Notes under the pieces: model-generated
Told to the model about the DNA's origin: nothing
Database searches by the model: none
What the model saw: the letters and a program-made list of their open reading frames with translations, nothing else
In this document: positions 47,097 through 57,380 of the stretch, one piece after another
How positions within the stretch are numbered: the first letter of the stretch is position 1
Layout: each line of letters opens with the position of its first letter
Program-made: the position numbers and the translations under genes
Assembly: GCA_965208025.1 (NCBI GenBank)
Contig: OZ242302.1
Location: 1,798,001 to 1,862,000, forward strand
Length of the DNA: 64,000 nt
From: Bin80 sp965208025
GTDB lineage: Bacteria > Bacteroidota > Rhodothermia > Rhodothermales > Bin80
Reading direction: 5' to 3'

Positions 47097-48905
47097 TCAG
47101 ACGGTAGTGGCCAGCGGTGCATTGTCCTCACCAGGGTTCACGTATAGATCTTTTTCATAGCGGTGCTGGTGATCATACAGTTCCCTGTAACGCCCTCCCA
47201 TCTGGTAAAGAGTTTCATGATCTCCCCGCTCAATGATCCTTCCCTCATCAAGAACGAGGATCTGGTCTGCGCCTCGAATTGTTGAGAGTCGATGCGCAAT
47301 CACAAAGGTGGTTCGTCCCTGACGCAGGTTTTTGAACCCTTCCTGAATGAGTGCTTCACTTTCTGTATCCAGGTTTGAGGTGGCTTCATCAAGAACCAGG
47401 ATTCTTGGATTTGCCAGAATGGCGCGTGCGATGGAAATTCTCTGTCTCTGCCCTCCACTTAGTTTAATCCCCCGCTCACCGACGACCGTATCGTAAGCGT
47501 TCGGAAAACTCTGAATAAATTCATGGGCATTCGCGACCTGGCTGGCCTGCTTGATTTCGGAACGTGAGGCATGTGGTTTCGCATAACTGATATTTTCTCC
47601 AATCGTACTATCAAACAGAAAGTTCTCCTGCATTACCATGCCCAGGAATTTTCGGTAATCTTTCAGCTTAAGGGTAGCTAGATCCTGACCATCAATGAGA
47701 ACCTTCCCTCGTTGAGGTTTACTGAAACCCATCACTAAACTGACCAACGTACTTTTACCCGATCCGCTTGGGCCAACCAGTGCGGTCGTGGTTCCTTCTG
47801 GAACACGAAGTGACACGCCCTGCAGGACCGGCACATCTTCGTCATAATGAAAATGTACATCACGGAGGACTACTTCGCCCCGCACATTGTTCAACGCACT
47901 TCGCTGGTGCTCATCCTCATCTTCCCGAACTTCCGCCATGAGTTCCCAGATTCGATCAAGCCCCGCAAATGCCTCCGAGACTTGCGTACCTACCATGGCC
48001 ATCTGAATGATCGGAGCAACCATTACGCCAATCACAAAGAGATACATCACAAAGTCTCCAAGTGTCATCACCCCCTCTGAAATTGCCCGACCACCAAACA
48101 CAATCATCAGTGCACCAATCACACCAACAATGACAGTCCCCAATGCAACGGTCGCCGAAGTACCCCGAATCGTTTTGAAGATCAAGTCAAACAGACGAGT
48201 AACTCCTTCACTGAACTTACGCTGCTCGCTCTCCTCGGTGCCATACGCCTTGACCAATGAGATACCACCGAAGGTTTCTCCTAGCGATCCTGTTACTTCT
48301 GAGCGGATTTTCTGACGTTTCCTGAAAATTGGGCGTAGTGACCTGAATGCATACACCATGAAGCTACCAAATGTGATGAGTATTACGCAAATGATCAGCG
48401 TCAGCTGCCAGTAGAGGACAAACAAGATGATGAGTGCAAGGATTGCCGTAACGACGCCGCCGACAAGCAACACAATTCCTGTTCCCATCAGATTCCGGAT
48501 CCCCTGTGGATCACTCATTACACGTGAAATAAGTTCACCGCTTTTGTGTCGCTCAAAAAACCGAACTGGCAAATGAATCACATGGTCATGAATCTGCCGA
48601 CACATACCCATGATGGCTCTTTGGGCGGCAATGCCAATCACATTCGACAACATGTAGGATGTCCCTGCCTGTATAATCGTAGCACCAACTGCCACCCAGG
48701 CTAAGGGCATTAATAATTCCATGCGATCATTCCCGATCACCTCATCAATCAACCACTTACTAGTCCCGGGTAGCAAAAATCCACTTACCCGATTGATGAT
48801 CATCAAGACAAACCCAATTGCCAGAGTTTTTCGATAACTCCACATCAAACGCCGGGCTTGGCGCCACGCCGACCAAGTAATTTTTCGACTCTTGTTGGTC
48901 ACCAT
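47097..48905 (-). CDS. ABC exporter, fused membrane and ATPase domains (MsbA-like)
   Basis: 602 residues. Six transmembrane helices in the first ~320 residues, then a nucleotide-binding domain with Walker A GPSGSGKST, Q-loop VMQENFLF, signature LSGGQRQRIS and Walker B ILVLDEATS, H-loop VIAHRLST. Works as a homo- or heterodimer; substrate may be lipid or a drug. No second half-transporter is adjacent. Confidence 0.92.
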   Translation of the reverse strand: MVTNKSRKITWSAWRQARRLMWSYRKTLAIGFVLMIINRVSGFLLPGTSKWLIDEVIGNDRMELLMPLAWVAVGATIIQAGTSYMLSNVIGIAAQRAIMGMCRQIHDHVIHLPVRFFERHKSGELISRVMSDPQGIRNLMGTGIVLLVGGVVTAILALIILFVLYWQLTLIICVILITFGSFMVYAFRSLRPIFRKRQKIRSEVTGSLGETFGGISLVKAYGTEESEQRKFSEGVTRLFDLIFKTIRGTSATVALGTVIVGVIGALMIVFGGRAISEGVMTLGDFVMYLFVIGVMVAPIIQMAMVGTQVSEAFAGLDRIWELMAEVREDEDEHQRSALNNVRGEVVLRDVHFHYDEDVPVLQGVSLRVPEGTTTALVGPSGSGKSTLVSLVMGFSKPQRGKVLIDGQDLATLKLKDYRKFLGMVMQENFLFDSTIGENISYAKPHASRSEIKQASQVANAHEFIQSFPNAYDTVVGERGIKLSGGQRQRISIARAILANPRILVLDEATSNLDTESEALIQEGFKNLRQGRTTFVIAHRLSTIRGADQILVLDEGRIIERGDHETLYQMGGRYRELYDHQHRYEKDLYVNPGEDNAPLATTV

Positions 48906-49191
48906 CCGTGTTAACTTAAACTTCGAATTTATCCGTTCAATACATCAATTGATCCAATCGTCCCGCACGAGTACCGTATCTCATAGGATCCTACCTCCAC
49001 ACTCCCTGAATCCATTATCAACTTCATACGACGTAAGAAGAGCAATTACCCACTAACCACCAATATGGATAACCATTCCAAGGAATATTTGATTGCAAAC
49101 AAAGCCCGAATGTGGCTCTGTCTTCTACAGATGGATTGAAACGAACACCCCCGAACTGCATTTGCCGGCTTTCCGTCCACTATCCATTCTT

Positions 49192-50931
49192 ATGATTCTG
49201 AAATTCAAGTCTCATCCGCTTTTGATTACCAAGCTCCCGCTTTGTTCTGTGGTAATGATGTCTCTCCTAATACCATTCGCCAAGAGTCAACCCCAAGTGA
49301 CACTTGAACCTGCTTTTGAGAATCTAGTCTTTTCACGCCCTGTAGATCTGCAGCACTACATGAACCATCTCTATGTTGTGGAACAACGAGGGCGCATCTG
49401 GTCCTTTGAAAATCAACAGAATGTTTCTGAACGACACCTGTTTCTGGATATCACAGATCGTGTCCGCACCGAGAATAATGAAGAGGGTCTACTGGGACTT
49501 GCATTTCATCCAGACCATTCTACAAATGGGTACCTTTTTGTGTACTATTCTGCTTCAAATCCGGTGCGTAGTGTGGTCTCCCGTTTCAATGTCTTACCAA
49601 ATCAACCCAATCAGGTAGACCCTGAGAGTGAAGTCATGATTCTGCAAGTGAACCAGCCTGCAGGAAATCATAATGGCGGCCAGATTGCATTTGGTCCAGA
49701 TGGGTACCTGTATATTGCCCTGGGCGATGGTGGGGGTGCTGGCGATACGTTTGGTCACGGACAGAATACCAGATCTCTTCTTGGAACGATCTCCCGAATT
49801 GACGTAAGCATCATTCCTTACTCAATCCCACCAGATAATCCATTCGCGAATTCACAGAATGATCGGCCGGAAATTTTTGCATGGGGGTTTCGCAATCCAT
49901 GGCGGTTCAGCTTTGACACCCATACCGGGATCCTCTACAATGCAGATGTAGGCCAAAACGAGATTGAAGAAATCAATATCATTGAAAATGGGAATAATTA
50001 TGGTTGGCCAATCATGGAAGGAACGCAATGCTTTCGTCCTCCCACGAATTGCAATCGTAATGGATTGGCCCTCCCAATCTTTGAATATGACCATTCCAAT
50101 GGCCCCGCCTCCGTGACAGGTGGCTATGTGTATCGGGGGCCCGGAGTTCCTGACCTTACTGGATGGTATATCTTCGCCGACTATGTTGATGGGCGATTTT
50201 GGGGGCTACGCTATGATGGATCTCAGTTGTCAGAGTCTCACCTTCTTCTTAATTCCTTTCTCTCCCCCCTTTCATTCGGCATTGACCATCAGGCTGAAGT
50301 CTATGTACTCGCTATTGACGGAAGAATTTACCGGTTCTCTGCGAGTAGCGGCACACTGGGCTTTGAGTCAAGGATTGAGCCACTCCAATTCATCCGAAAT
50401 GTACCAATCCCTGTAACGACTCTTCCCCCCGCGCGCGGTGGAACTGGGATCTTCACTTATTCAATCTCCCCAGAACTCCCCTCTGGACTATCTTTTGAAC
50501 CATCTACACGCTCAATTCAGGGAGCCCCACTCCAAATCCTTAACACAACCAAATTCACACTTCAGGCCGAAGATAATCAAGGACTACGGGGAGACATGGA
50601 GTTTGAACTTTCCATCCTTGAGCCCCTCCATCAAGCGGCAACAACTGAACCACCCCCAAGATTTGTTCTGCATAACCACTATCCAAATCCTTCATCGGGG
50701 GATACATATATCGTTTTTGATCTCGCGATGGAGTCTGTGATTACAGTAGAGGTTCTTGATCTGACTGGGCGCCGAATCCAAACTCTACCTCCAAGTGCAG
50801 TAGCTGCTTCGCAGGCCCAATCTATCCGCCTCCCGACCGGTACTCTTCCGAGTGGATCCTATGTCTATCGGATCACCGTGGAAGGTGGTGATCAGGTCAT
50901 CTCCACATCCCGTGTGTTCTTTGTTGACTGA
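49192..50931 (+). CDS. Secreted PQQ-type glucose/sorbosone dehydrogenase with C-terminal sorting domain
   Basis: 579 residues from the ATG at 49192, which precedes a signal peptide (PLCSVVMMSLLIPFAKSQ). The six-bladed propeller has family motifs: LLGLAFHPDH, NHNGGQIAFGPDGYLYIALGDGGGAGD, WGFRNPWRFSFD, ADVGQNEIEEIN, NYGWP. A putative Ig-like domain follows (TYSISPELPSGLSFEPSTRSI), then a type A type IX secretion signal-like end: NHYPNPSSGDTYIVFDL ... DLTGRRI ... GSYVYRI. It probably oxidises a sugar at the surface. Confidence 0.9.
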   Translation: MILKFKSHPLLITKLPLCSVVMMSLLIPFAKSQPQVTLEPAFENLVFSRPVDLQHYMNHLYVVEQRGRIWSFENQQNVSERHLFLDITDRVRTENNEEGLLGLAFHPDHSTNGYLFVYYSASNPVRSVVSRFNVLPNQPNQVDPESEVMILQVNQPAGNHNGGQIAFGPDGYLYIALGDGGGAGDTFGHGQNTRSLLGTISRIDVSIIPYSIPPDNPFANSQNDRPEIFAWGFRNPWRFSFDTHTGILYNADVGQNEIEEINIIENGNNYGWPIMEGTQCFRPPTNCNRNGLALPIFEYDHSNGPASVTGGYVYRGPGVPDLTGWYIFADYVDGRFWGLRYDGSQLSESHLLLNSFLSPLSFGIDHQAEVYVLAIDGRIYRFSASSGTLGFESRIEPLQFIRNVPIPVTTLPPARGGTGIFTYSISPELPSGLSFEPSTRSIQGAPLQILNTTKFTLQAEDNQGLRGDMEFELSILEPLHQAATTEPPPRFVLHNHYPNPSSGDTYIVFDLAMESVITVEVLDLTGRRIQTLPPSAVAASQAQSIRLPTGTLPSGSYVYRITVEGGDQVISTSRVFFVD

Positions 50932-51207
50932 TTGGAGACTCTGCCTACAAGGATCTCTGGCCCAAGTTGGCCATTGTCTTGATGAAGTTGCGTGATGGAT
51001 GTCTGGAATGGATTACTATGTCCATGAGTATATGCGGTCCGCACGGTTTGAACTTCTTCTTCTCAATGGATTGCGCAGTTGTGAAGTGCCTTTTCGGACA
51101 CTCTGAACGAGGGTAGGAAGCGAATCCAAATATCAACCGATCAGGAGGATGCCGAACCCTTGCATGACCTCCCAAATTTGTCACAAAACGACCAGAATGT
51201 GCGCGAT

Positions 51208-52413
51208 CTATGGGACAGGATCTCGGGTTGCAATCGAATTAAACCATGCCCGCGCACTTGCAATTGCAATGAATGCGCATCCGATATGCCCACTCCGAGG
51301 GCTCGGATCAATCAACGTAACGAAAGATCCAAGTCTCTGGGCGGCGAGTATAGAGTTTTCAATCGGAACAACTTCATCCGAGGCGCAATGATAGAGTTGA
51401 ACTGGAGAGCGAGGCATCCAGTTGATCAAATCATTCTCACGTAAACGCCGAAGAAAAGGATGATCAGGGTTATCCCTGACCGCCTGAACCACATCCGGTT
51501 GAATGATCTGAACAGGAACCTGAGGCATCGCATCATTAATCTCAACGCCGCTGTGACTCCCGTCGAAGAGAGGGGGAAGAGTCGTGTCGTATGGGGGAAT
51601 CAGTAAATCAGATGGACGATCATACAAATCATAGGCTTTGTTGTAGCTCCACAACAGGTACGCAATAAAATATGGCTGCGGGTACGGCTCCTCTCGTATG
51701 ATCAGATCCAACATTGTCCCACTCAGATGATATGGCCCCGCCATAGGAGCGGATGCAATGACCGTAAATTCATCTGAATAGTCCGCCTCAATTGCCTCAT
51801 GAGTTGCCATGGCAGTGTAGCCTCCCGACGAATAACCTATCAAATACACTTCATTGGAGGCATGCCAGGATTGAGTATCAGACCATTCAACGACCGCTCG
51901 CATTAGATCTACCACGGCAGTTGCAGATACATCAGCAATCAAATAGGTGTGGAAGTCGGTTGAGGATCCAAGTCCCAGGAGATCGGGCATTACAGAGAGA
52001 TATCCCTCGGCAGAAAATAACAAGCCTACTAAATTAGACTGCAAGATGCCAGAGGAGGGGGCATCTGAGCGTCGAACTGTTGTCCCATGTTGATAGGAAA
52101 CCATCGGGAGTGTTCCCGAGAATGGTTGAGGTAGAGCGATCGCACCTGAGGCCACTGTGATCTCCCCCTGAATATCCACGGTGTGATATTCCATGATATG
52201 TAACGCCACATCAAATCGGGGCGTATAAAGAACTCCCAATTCAGTTGCGATTTGATCTAATTCGCTGACCGTATAGACTTGCAGGAGTTCTACCCGAGCA
52301 ACATTCCCTCGGGTTGGAGAGGTCTCCAACCCCGAATCGGGAGTAGAGGAATCGCAACTAATACAGCAAACAAGAACCAGTATTGCCCAGACGCTGAACC
52401 CTCTACTGGTCAG
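51208..52413 (-). CDS. Secreted lipase-like alpha/beta hydrolase (lipoprotein)
   Basis: About 402 residues. The nucleophile elbow GYSSGGYTAMA is clear, with SYQHGTT near the oxyanion position and a late SGHIGCAFIA that may carry the catalytic histidine. The N-terminus fits a lipoprotein signal TSRGFSVWAILVLVCCISC only if translation starts at a CTG at 52413, preceded by AGAGGT six bases upstream. ATG starts further up (e.g. 52503) lie deep inside the previous gene and spoil the signal peptide. The two genes overlap by 11 bp. Confidence 0.8.
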   Translation of the reverse strand: MTSRGFSVWAILVLVCCISCDSSTPDSGLETSPTRGNVARVELLQVYTVSELDQIATELGVLYTPRFDVALHIMEYHTVDIQGEITVASGAIALPQPFSGTLPMVSYQHGTTVRRSDAPSSGILQSNLVGLLFSAEGYLSVMPDLLGLGSSTDFHTYLIADVSATAVVDLMRAVVEWSDTQSWHASNEVYLIGYSSGGYTAMATHEAIEADYSDEFTVIASAPMAGPYHLSGTMLDLIIREEPYPQPYFIAYLLWSYNKAYDLYDRPSDLLIPPYDTTLPPLFDGSHSGVEINDAMPQVPVQIIQPDVVQAVRDNPDHPFLRRLRENDLINWMPRSPVQLYHCASDEVVPIENSILAAQRLGSFVTLIDPSPRSGHIGCAFIAIASARAWFNSIATRDPVP

Positions 52414-53506
52414 AGGTGAACCTCTGCCGAATAATTTCTTCGGCCGGTTTGCCCTGCGGGGTAAAGCCAAGTGAGGACATGGAACGTGAATCTTGATCTC
52501 CATTCCATTTCCAAAGGATTGCACCATGAAACCAGGGCTCATTCCATAATTCATCAAAGAAGACCGTATATAATCGGGCTTGAAGTTCATTGTTCGGGGA
52601 GGCTTGACCCATTTCATCCCGAGACGGCCAGCGCCATGGTTTCGCCGCCGCATCGTCTACATTGCGATAGCCAATTTCCGTGAAAAGAACGGGGCGATCA
52701 AGCCGCTCCGATAGATCAGAAAGAATCGTGATGTGCGGGTCCCATCCTTTCGCAAGCATCACCGGGGTGGGATCTGGTTCCTGAGAAAGTTCAAAATAGG
52801 CCTGGATCCCGATGAAGTCCAGCGCATCCCAAAATTCAATTTGCTCATATTCAGCCCACCAGTTTGCCGCATACGTCAACTGCCCCTGATATACTGAACG
52901 GATCGCATTGATCAGGCTCCGCCAATACTGTGGACGCTCATGTGCACTGCGGGCAAGTTCGGTTCCAACGACGAGGAGCGCTGCATCAATCTCCTCTGCC
53001 AAGTGCGCATAATGCATCATGAATGCCGAGTAATCTTCCTCCCATGCCAACCACTGTTCTTCCTCCGCATATCCAATCTCATTCCTTGCCTGTCCCCCTG
53101 CACTGTACCGCCCCAGCCAAAGGTGGGGCTTTAAGATGATCTTCATTCCCAAACTGTCTGATACCTGCGCCATTTCCCTGATTCCCTGATCACTTTCACT
53201 ATACCACCGAGCATCTGGGTTCATATGGATTTCTGGAAGATCAATACTCTGTTGGAATCCAAACTGGATCAAGGTGACATGAGTGACTCCAAGGTCGCGA
53301 AGCCTCGGCAACATGGACGCCGATGGCGGATTCCGAGCATCCAGCGTAACGGATTGAATCGTGTGACGGTTGCCGTCCGGAGGATTCTCAACCGTACAAC
53401 TCACAGGCAAGAAGCCAATCAAAATCAAAATGGCGGTGCCAACGATCAAGCGGAGAACGAACGCGGAAGAGCAATCACACTTCCCACTGAAGAGCGAAGC
53501 TGTCAT
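52403..53506 (-). CDS. Glycoside hydrolase, GH113-like, lipoprotein
   Basis: 367 residues. Lipoprotein signal ending LPVSC (C37). A TIM-barrel of the GH113/GTA type: TLDARNPPSASML, GMKIILKPHLW, LLVVGTELARS (E183, possible acid/base), FTEIGYR (E277, possible nucleophile), LWKWNGD. GH113 enzymes cut beta-mannan; the actual substrate here is unknown. It is followed by an overlapping hydrolase gene. Confidence 0.8.
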   Translation of the reverse strand: MTASLFSGKCDCSSAFVLRLIVGTAILILIGFLPVSCTVENPPDGNRHTIQSVTLDARNPPSASMLPRLRDLGVTHVTLIQFGFQQSIDLPEIHMNPDARWYSESDQGIREMAQVSDSLGMKIILKPHLWLGRYSAGGQARNEIGYAEEEQWLAWEEDYSAFMMHYAHLAEEIDAALLVVGTELARSAHERPQYWRSLINAIRSVYQGQLTYAANWWAEYEQIEFWDALDFIGIQAYFELSQEPDPTPVMLAKGWDPHITILSDLSERLDRPVLFTEIGYRNVDDAAAKPWRWPSRDEMGQASPNNELQARLYTVFFDELWNEPWFHGAILWKWNGDQDSRSMSSLGFTPQGKPAEEIIRQRFTSDQ

Positions 53507-53587
53507 TGAGAGTTGAACGGACAGGGAATCATTTATCCATGCTTTTCATTCCGCAGTCGGATCCAGCATAAAGACCCATATGAGCGA

Positions 53588-56458
53588 CTACGCAGCAGCT
53601 ACGGGGATGGGGTGGGAATCTTTGAGTAGGATTTCAGATAGGAGGCTTGCTGTATCCGTATCCCGTTTACTCATCTGTTCGGGAGTACCCGAAAATAGAA
53701 TCTCGCCTCCTTCCTCTCCCCCCTCCGGGCCCATATCCACAATGTAATCGGCCACCTTGATCACATCTGGATTATGCTCAATCACAAGGACCGTATTCCC
53801 CCGATCAACAAGCTTCTGTAAAACATCCAGAAGCAAACGGATATCCTCAAAATGTAAGCCAGTCGTTGGCTCATCAAACAAGTAAAGGGTATTCCCCCTA
53901 CCGATGCGCGAGAGTTCTTTGGCCAATTTCACTCGTTGGGCCTCTCCACCCGAAATCGTCGTTGAGGGCTGCCCAAGGCGTATATATCCAAGGCCTACGG
54001 ACAGAAGAGTGTCCAGCTTTCGTGCGATCTTGGGCAGGCTTGCAAAGAACGAAGCTGCCTCCGTTACACGCATATTCAGGACTTCCGAAATATTTTTCCC
54101 CTTGTAGAAGATCTCCAGTGTCTCCTGATTATAGCGCTTCCCTTGACAGGTCTCACACTCCACATACACATCTGAGAGAAAATTCATCTCAAGACGTTGA
54201 ATTCCAGCGCCCGAACAGGTTTCACATCTACCACCCTTCACGTTAAACGAAAATCGTCCCGGTGAATATCCGCGTGCTTTTGCCAAGGGTAGACTGGCAA
54301 ATAATTCCCGAATCGCCGTAAACAGGGTGATATACGTTGAAGGGTTTGATCTCGGGGTTCGTCCAATTGGCTTCTGGGTGATATTGATCAACTTGTTAAT
54401 GTGTCCAGACCCCTTCAATTGTTCGTAAGGCAGCGATTTACTTCCTGCGTTGTTTGATTTCAAGTATCGGTCTAAGGCGGGAACCAGAGTTTGATTAATC
54501 AGCGAACTTTTTCCTGAACCACTGACTCCAGTTACACAGACAAACACCCCCAGAGGTACTGTGAGTGTAACACCTTTCAAATTATTTCCGGTAGCCCCCG
54601 AGAGCACGATGGCTCTATTTGTCGTTTTACGACGCTTTTGAGGTATTTCTATACGTCGCTCTCCGGTAAGGTAAGGGAGTGTCAGGCCTGTGCCTGAAAA
54701 GCCATTTTGCTCGAGTTTGTGGGGAGGGCCCGCACATACGATTTGTCCCCCTTGATCCCCTGCACCCGGGCCTAAGTCAATGACATAGTCGGCTGCCTCA
54801 ATCATGTCTCGGTCATGCTCAACTACCAATACCGAATTCCCTAAATCACGTAACTGCCGCAGAGAATCAATCAACCGACGATTATCTCTGGCATGCAACC
54901 CAATTGATGGTTCATCCAGCACATAAAGGACCCCGGTGAGTTGCGAGCCAATTTGCGTAGCTAAACGAATACGTTGGCTCTCTCCACCTGATAATGTGAC
55001 CGCCGAGCGGTCCAAAGCTAAATATCCAACGCCGACATCAATCATGAAGGTTAATCGTTCTCGTACCTCCTTGATGATCGGAGCAGCAATTTGGGCCTGT
55101 CGCTTCCCGAATTCAACGGAATCCAGGAAATCCCGCAAGTGGTATAGATTCATCTGGGCCAGATCAGCGATGGTCTTCCCTGCTATTCTATATGAGAGTG
55201 CCTCCGCTGATAGACGTCCCCCATTACAAACATGACAGGTTCGCTGAGCTCTTAACTGCTCGAGAATCTTTTTTTCTCGTTTCGTAGCAACCTGATAGAG
55301 AAAATCCAGTTCGGCAAAGAGTCCCTGAGCAATGATAATTGAGCCGATCTCGCCTTCAGAAGTCTCAGTAAGAATGACTCCTGACGGAACACCATGAAGC
55401 ACCTCATGCCAAGCATGAGGGTCAAGATCCTTCAAGGGGGTTTTCAAGTCATATCCATGCTTTTTCAATACTGCCTCTAAATCCGTATGAAACATGGAAG
55501 ACGTACCCATATCCAACCGGATCGCTCCCCCCTCAAATGAACGCGAAAGATCAGGAATAATTTGGTCAATGTCCCAAGATTCACATTCTCCCAGTCCACC
55601 ACACTCTTTACAGGCTGCAGAAGGAGCATTGAACGAAAAGGTTTTTGGAGCAGCTTCCTGAAAAGACTTCCCCGTTTCAGGATCATACAAGTAGCGACTG
55701 AATATCCGGTCTCCTTTTTTGCTTTCGGCTATGATGAGAACGCCGTCTCCCAGCGCCAGTGCGGCCTTGGCTGATTGGGCAATTCGCTCCTCCATGCCAC
55801 TCTCAATGACCAGACGATCAATCACAACTTCGATCGTATGCACCTTATACCTTGCCACCTTCATCCCTGGGGTGATGTTCCGCATTCGTTTGTCAACCCG
55901 CACCTTCGCATATCCTTGCCGAAAGATCCGTTGAAAGAGTTCCGCATAGTGTCCTTTTCGTCCTTTGACCACCGGTGCGAGCATGGTGATCGATGAACCA
56001 ATGGGATAAGACTGGATGGCTTCAATGATTTCATCCGTTGATTGCCGGATGAGTGGTTTCCCCGATACAGATGAAAAAGATGTCGCTGCGCGGGCATACA
56101 GGAGGCGCAGGAAATCATACACCTCCGTAATGGTGCCAACCGTGGATCGGGGATTGCGCGAGACCGTTTTCTGATCAATGGCAATCACAGGGGACAGCCC
56201 GTCAATATAATCAACATCCGGCCGCTCGGGCATCCCCACGAACTGTCGCGCATATGCACTGAGGCTCTCAAGATAGCGTCGTTGACCTTCGGAATAAATG
56301 GTGTCAAATGCAAGGGAACTTTTGCCCGAGCCAGAGAGCCCCGTGATCACAACCAATGCTTCACGGGGTATATCTACATCAACATTTTGTAGATTGTGCA
56401 CCCGCGCACCACGAACCGAGATGCGCTCCCCTGTATCTCCTTGGAAAAGGCCATCCAT
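53588..56458 (-). CDS. uvrA: UvrABC excinuclease subunit A
   Basis: 956 residues. Two ABC ATPase modules: Walker A GLSGSGKSS (40-48) and GVSGSGKSS, signatures LSGGESQRI and ISGGEAQRV. The insertion-domain CxxC pairs CKEC/CHVC and the C-terminal finger CETCSGAG ... CETCQG are present. The first CPxCG after ARAATSF is absent (reads SFSSVSGKP), as usual in Bacteroidota-type UvrA. It finds bulky DNA lesions. It starts 21 bp after the omega-like gene. Confidence 0.96.
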   Translation of the reverse strand: MDGLFQGDTGERISVRGARVHNLQNVDVDIPREALVVITGLSGSGKSSLAFDTIYSEGQRRYLESLSAYARQFVGMPERPDVDYIDGLSPVIAIDQKTVSRNPRSTVGTITEVYDFLRLLYARAATSFSSVSGKPLIRQSTDEIIEAIQSYPIGSSITMLAPVVKGRKGHYAELFQRIFRQGYAKVRVDKRMRNITPGMKVARYKVHTIEVVIDRLVIESGMEERIAQSAKAALALGDGVLIIAESKKGDRIFSRYLYDPETGKSFQEAAPKTFSFNAPSAACKECGGLGECESWDIDQIIPDLSRSFEGGAIRLDMGTSSMFHTDLEAVLKKHGYDLKTPLKDLDPHAWHEVLHGVPSGVILTETSEGEIGSIIIAQGLFAELDFLYQVATKREKKILEQLRAQRTCHVCNGGRLSAEALSYRIAGKTIADLAQMNLYHLRDFLDSVEFGKRQAQIAAPIIKEVRERLTFMIDVGVGYLALDRSAVTLSGGESQRIRLATQIGSQLTGVLYVLDEPSIGLHARDNRRLIDSLRQLRDLGNSVLVVEHDRDMIEAADYVIDLGPGAGDQGGQIVCAGPPHKLEQNGFSGTGLTLPYLTGERRIEIPQKRRKTTNRAIVLSGATGNNLKGVTLTVPLGVFVCVTGVSGSGKSSLINQTLVPALDRYLKSNNAGSKSLPYEQLKGSGHINKLINITQKPIGRTPRSNPSTYITLFTAIRELFASLPLAKARGYSPGRFSFNVKGGRCETCSGAGIQRLEMNFLSDVYVECETCQGKRYNQETLEIFYKGKNISEVLNMRVTEAASFFASLPKIARKLDTLLSVGLGYIRLGQPSTTISGGEAQRVKLAKELSRIGRGNTLYLFDEPTTGLHFEDIRLLLDVLQKLVDRGNTVLVIEHNPDVIKVADYIVDMGPEGGEEGGEILFSGTPEQMSKRDTDTASLLSEILLKDSHPIPVAAA

Positions 56459-56479
56459 AGGCAGGGCGATCTACCAACT

Positions 56480-56782
56480 TTATCCCAAAACTTCGGCAGT
56501 GGGATCCCGGAAGTAGACTTCGGAATTGAACATCTCATCTATGGCAACCTCCGTGGGCTTGGGGCGCTCCTCATGTTCAATTGAAATACGACGCTGCTCC
56601 TCTTGAAATTGAGGATCTTCCAATTCTGGATCAAACCCTTCAAAATATGCAAGACGCGTATCCAGTTCAGATTTCAACTTAATTGCAACCTGACGCGAGC
56701 GTTTAGATAGGATAGCAACGGTCTCGAACAGATTCCCAGTCTGACTGACCAGGGTGTCTACATCAACAGTCTTGATCGGCAT
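56480..56782 (-). CDS. rpoZ: RNA polymerase omega-like subunit
   Basis: 100 residues. The first half (DTLVSQTGNLFETVAILSKRSRQVAIKLKSEL) matches the omega/Rpb6 core pattern; the rest is acidic and less typical. It stabilises the RNA polymerase core. Directly upstream of uvrA and divergent from a lipoprotein gene with 40 bp between starts. Confidence 0.7.
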   Translation of the reverse strand: MPIKTVDVDTLVSQTGNLFETVAILSKRSRQVAIKLKSELDTRLAYFEGFDPELEDPQFQEEQRRISIEHEERPKPTEVAIDEMFNSEVYFRDPTAEVLG

Positions 56783-56822
56783 TTATAGTGCAACACTTAT
56801 TGGTAAACAAGTTCAAACTCTC

Positions 56823-57311
56823 ATGTACAAGTTAGGTTTCTTTTCTGGATTCTTGGTTCTAATTGTTGCCTTCGCAGGTTGTGAGCCTTCACAACAGGTC
56901 GAACTTTCAGAAGAAGATCTGGCGACATTAGTTCCGTATGCTTCGCTCGGCCGAGGACTACAGGCCTCCCTAGATACGACAGTTACGCGTGTGATCACTG
57001 ATCGCTCCGATTGGCGTGCCCACATGGATTCGTTACAACCACTACAACCCTTTACAACGGTGGACTTTGACATAGCGTCCGTCATTCTGGCAGCTGTGGC
57101 TGTCAATTCGGGCGGATATGACCTGCGCTTTGAACTTGTTGAGAGTCTTCGGGACACCGTGGTGGCCACCTATCGGTTATTTGCACCTGGCACCGATTGT
57201 CGTCCCTCCTTTGCACCCGGCATTCCATTTGAAGCGATTCGGGTTCCACGAACGCTGGATCCGGTACGGTTCGTACAGGTTGATGAACAACTTGACTGCA
57301 CTCCTTCCTGA
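56823..57311 (+). CDS. Lipoprotein, PrcB-like
   Basis: 162 residues from the ATG at 56823. The signal ends VAFAGC followed by EPSQQ, a lipobox. The C-terminal half (VILAAVAVNSGGYDLRFELVES, then PFEAIRVPR) resembles the PrcB C-terminal domain found in exported proteins. Function unknown; it may modulate a protease. Confidence 0.65.
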   Translation: MYKLGFFSGFLVLIVAFAGCEPSQQVELSEEDLATLVPYASLGRGLQASLDTTVTRVITDRSDWRAHMDSLQPLQPFTTVDFDIASVILAAVAVNSGGYDLRFELVESLRDTVVATYRLFAPGTDCRPSFAPGIPFEAIRVPRTLDPVRFVQVDEQLDCTPS

Positions 57312-57380
57312 CCGAGGCCCGATTGGACAAACATCGTCAGGACTAATTCAGGCTTCTGTTCGACGGAAGCCCAGCTTCTC

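Noticed and set aside
50945..51184. 79-residue minus-strand frame between two secreted-enzyme genes
   Set aside because: No recognisable domain; may be decayed sequence but cannot be supported.
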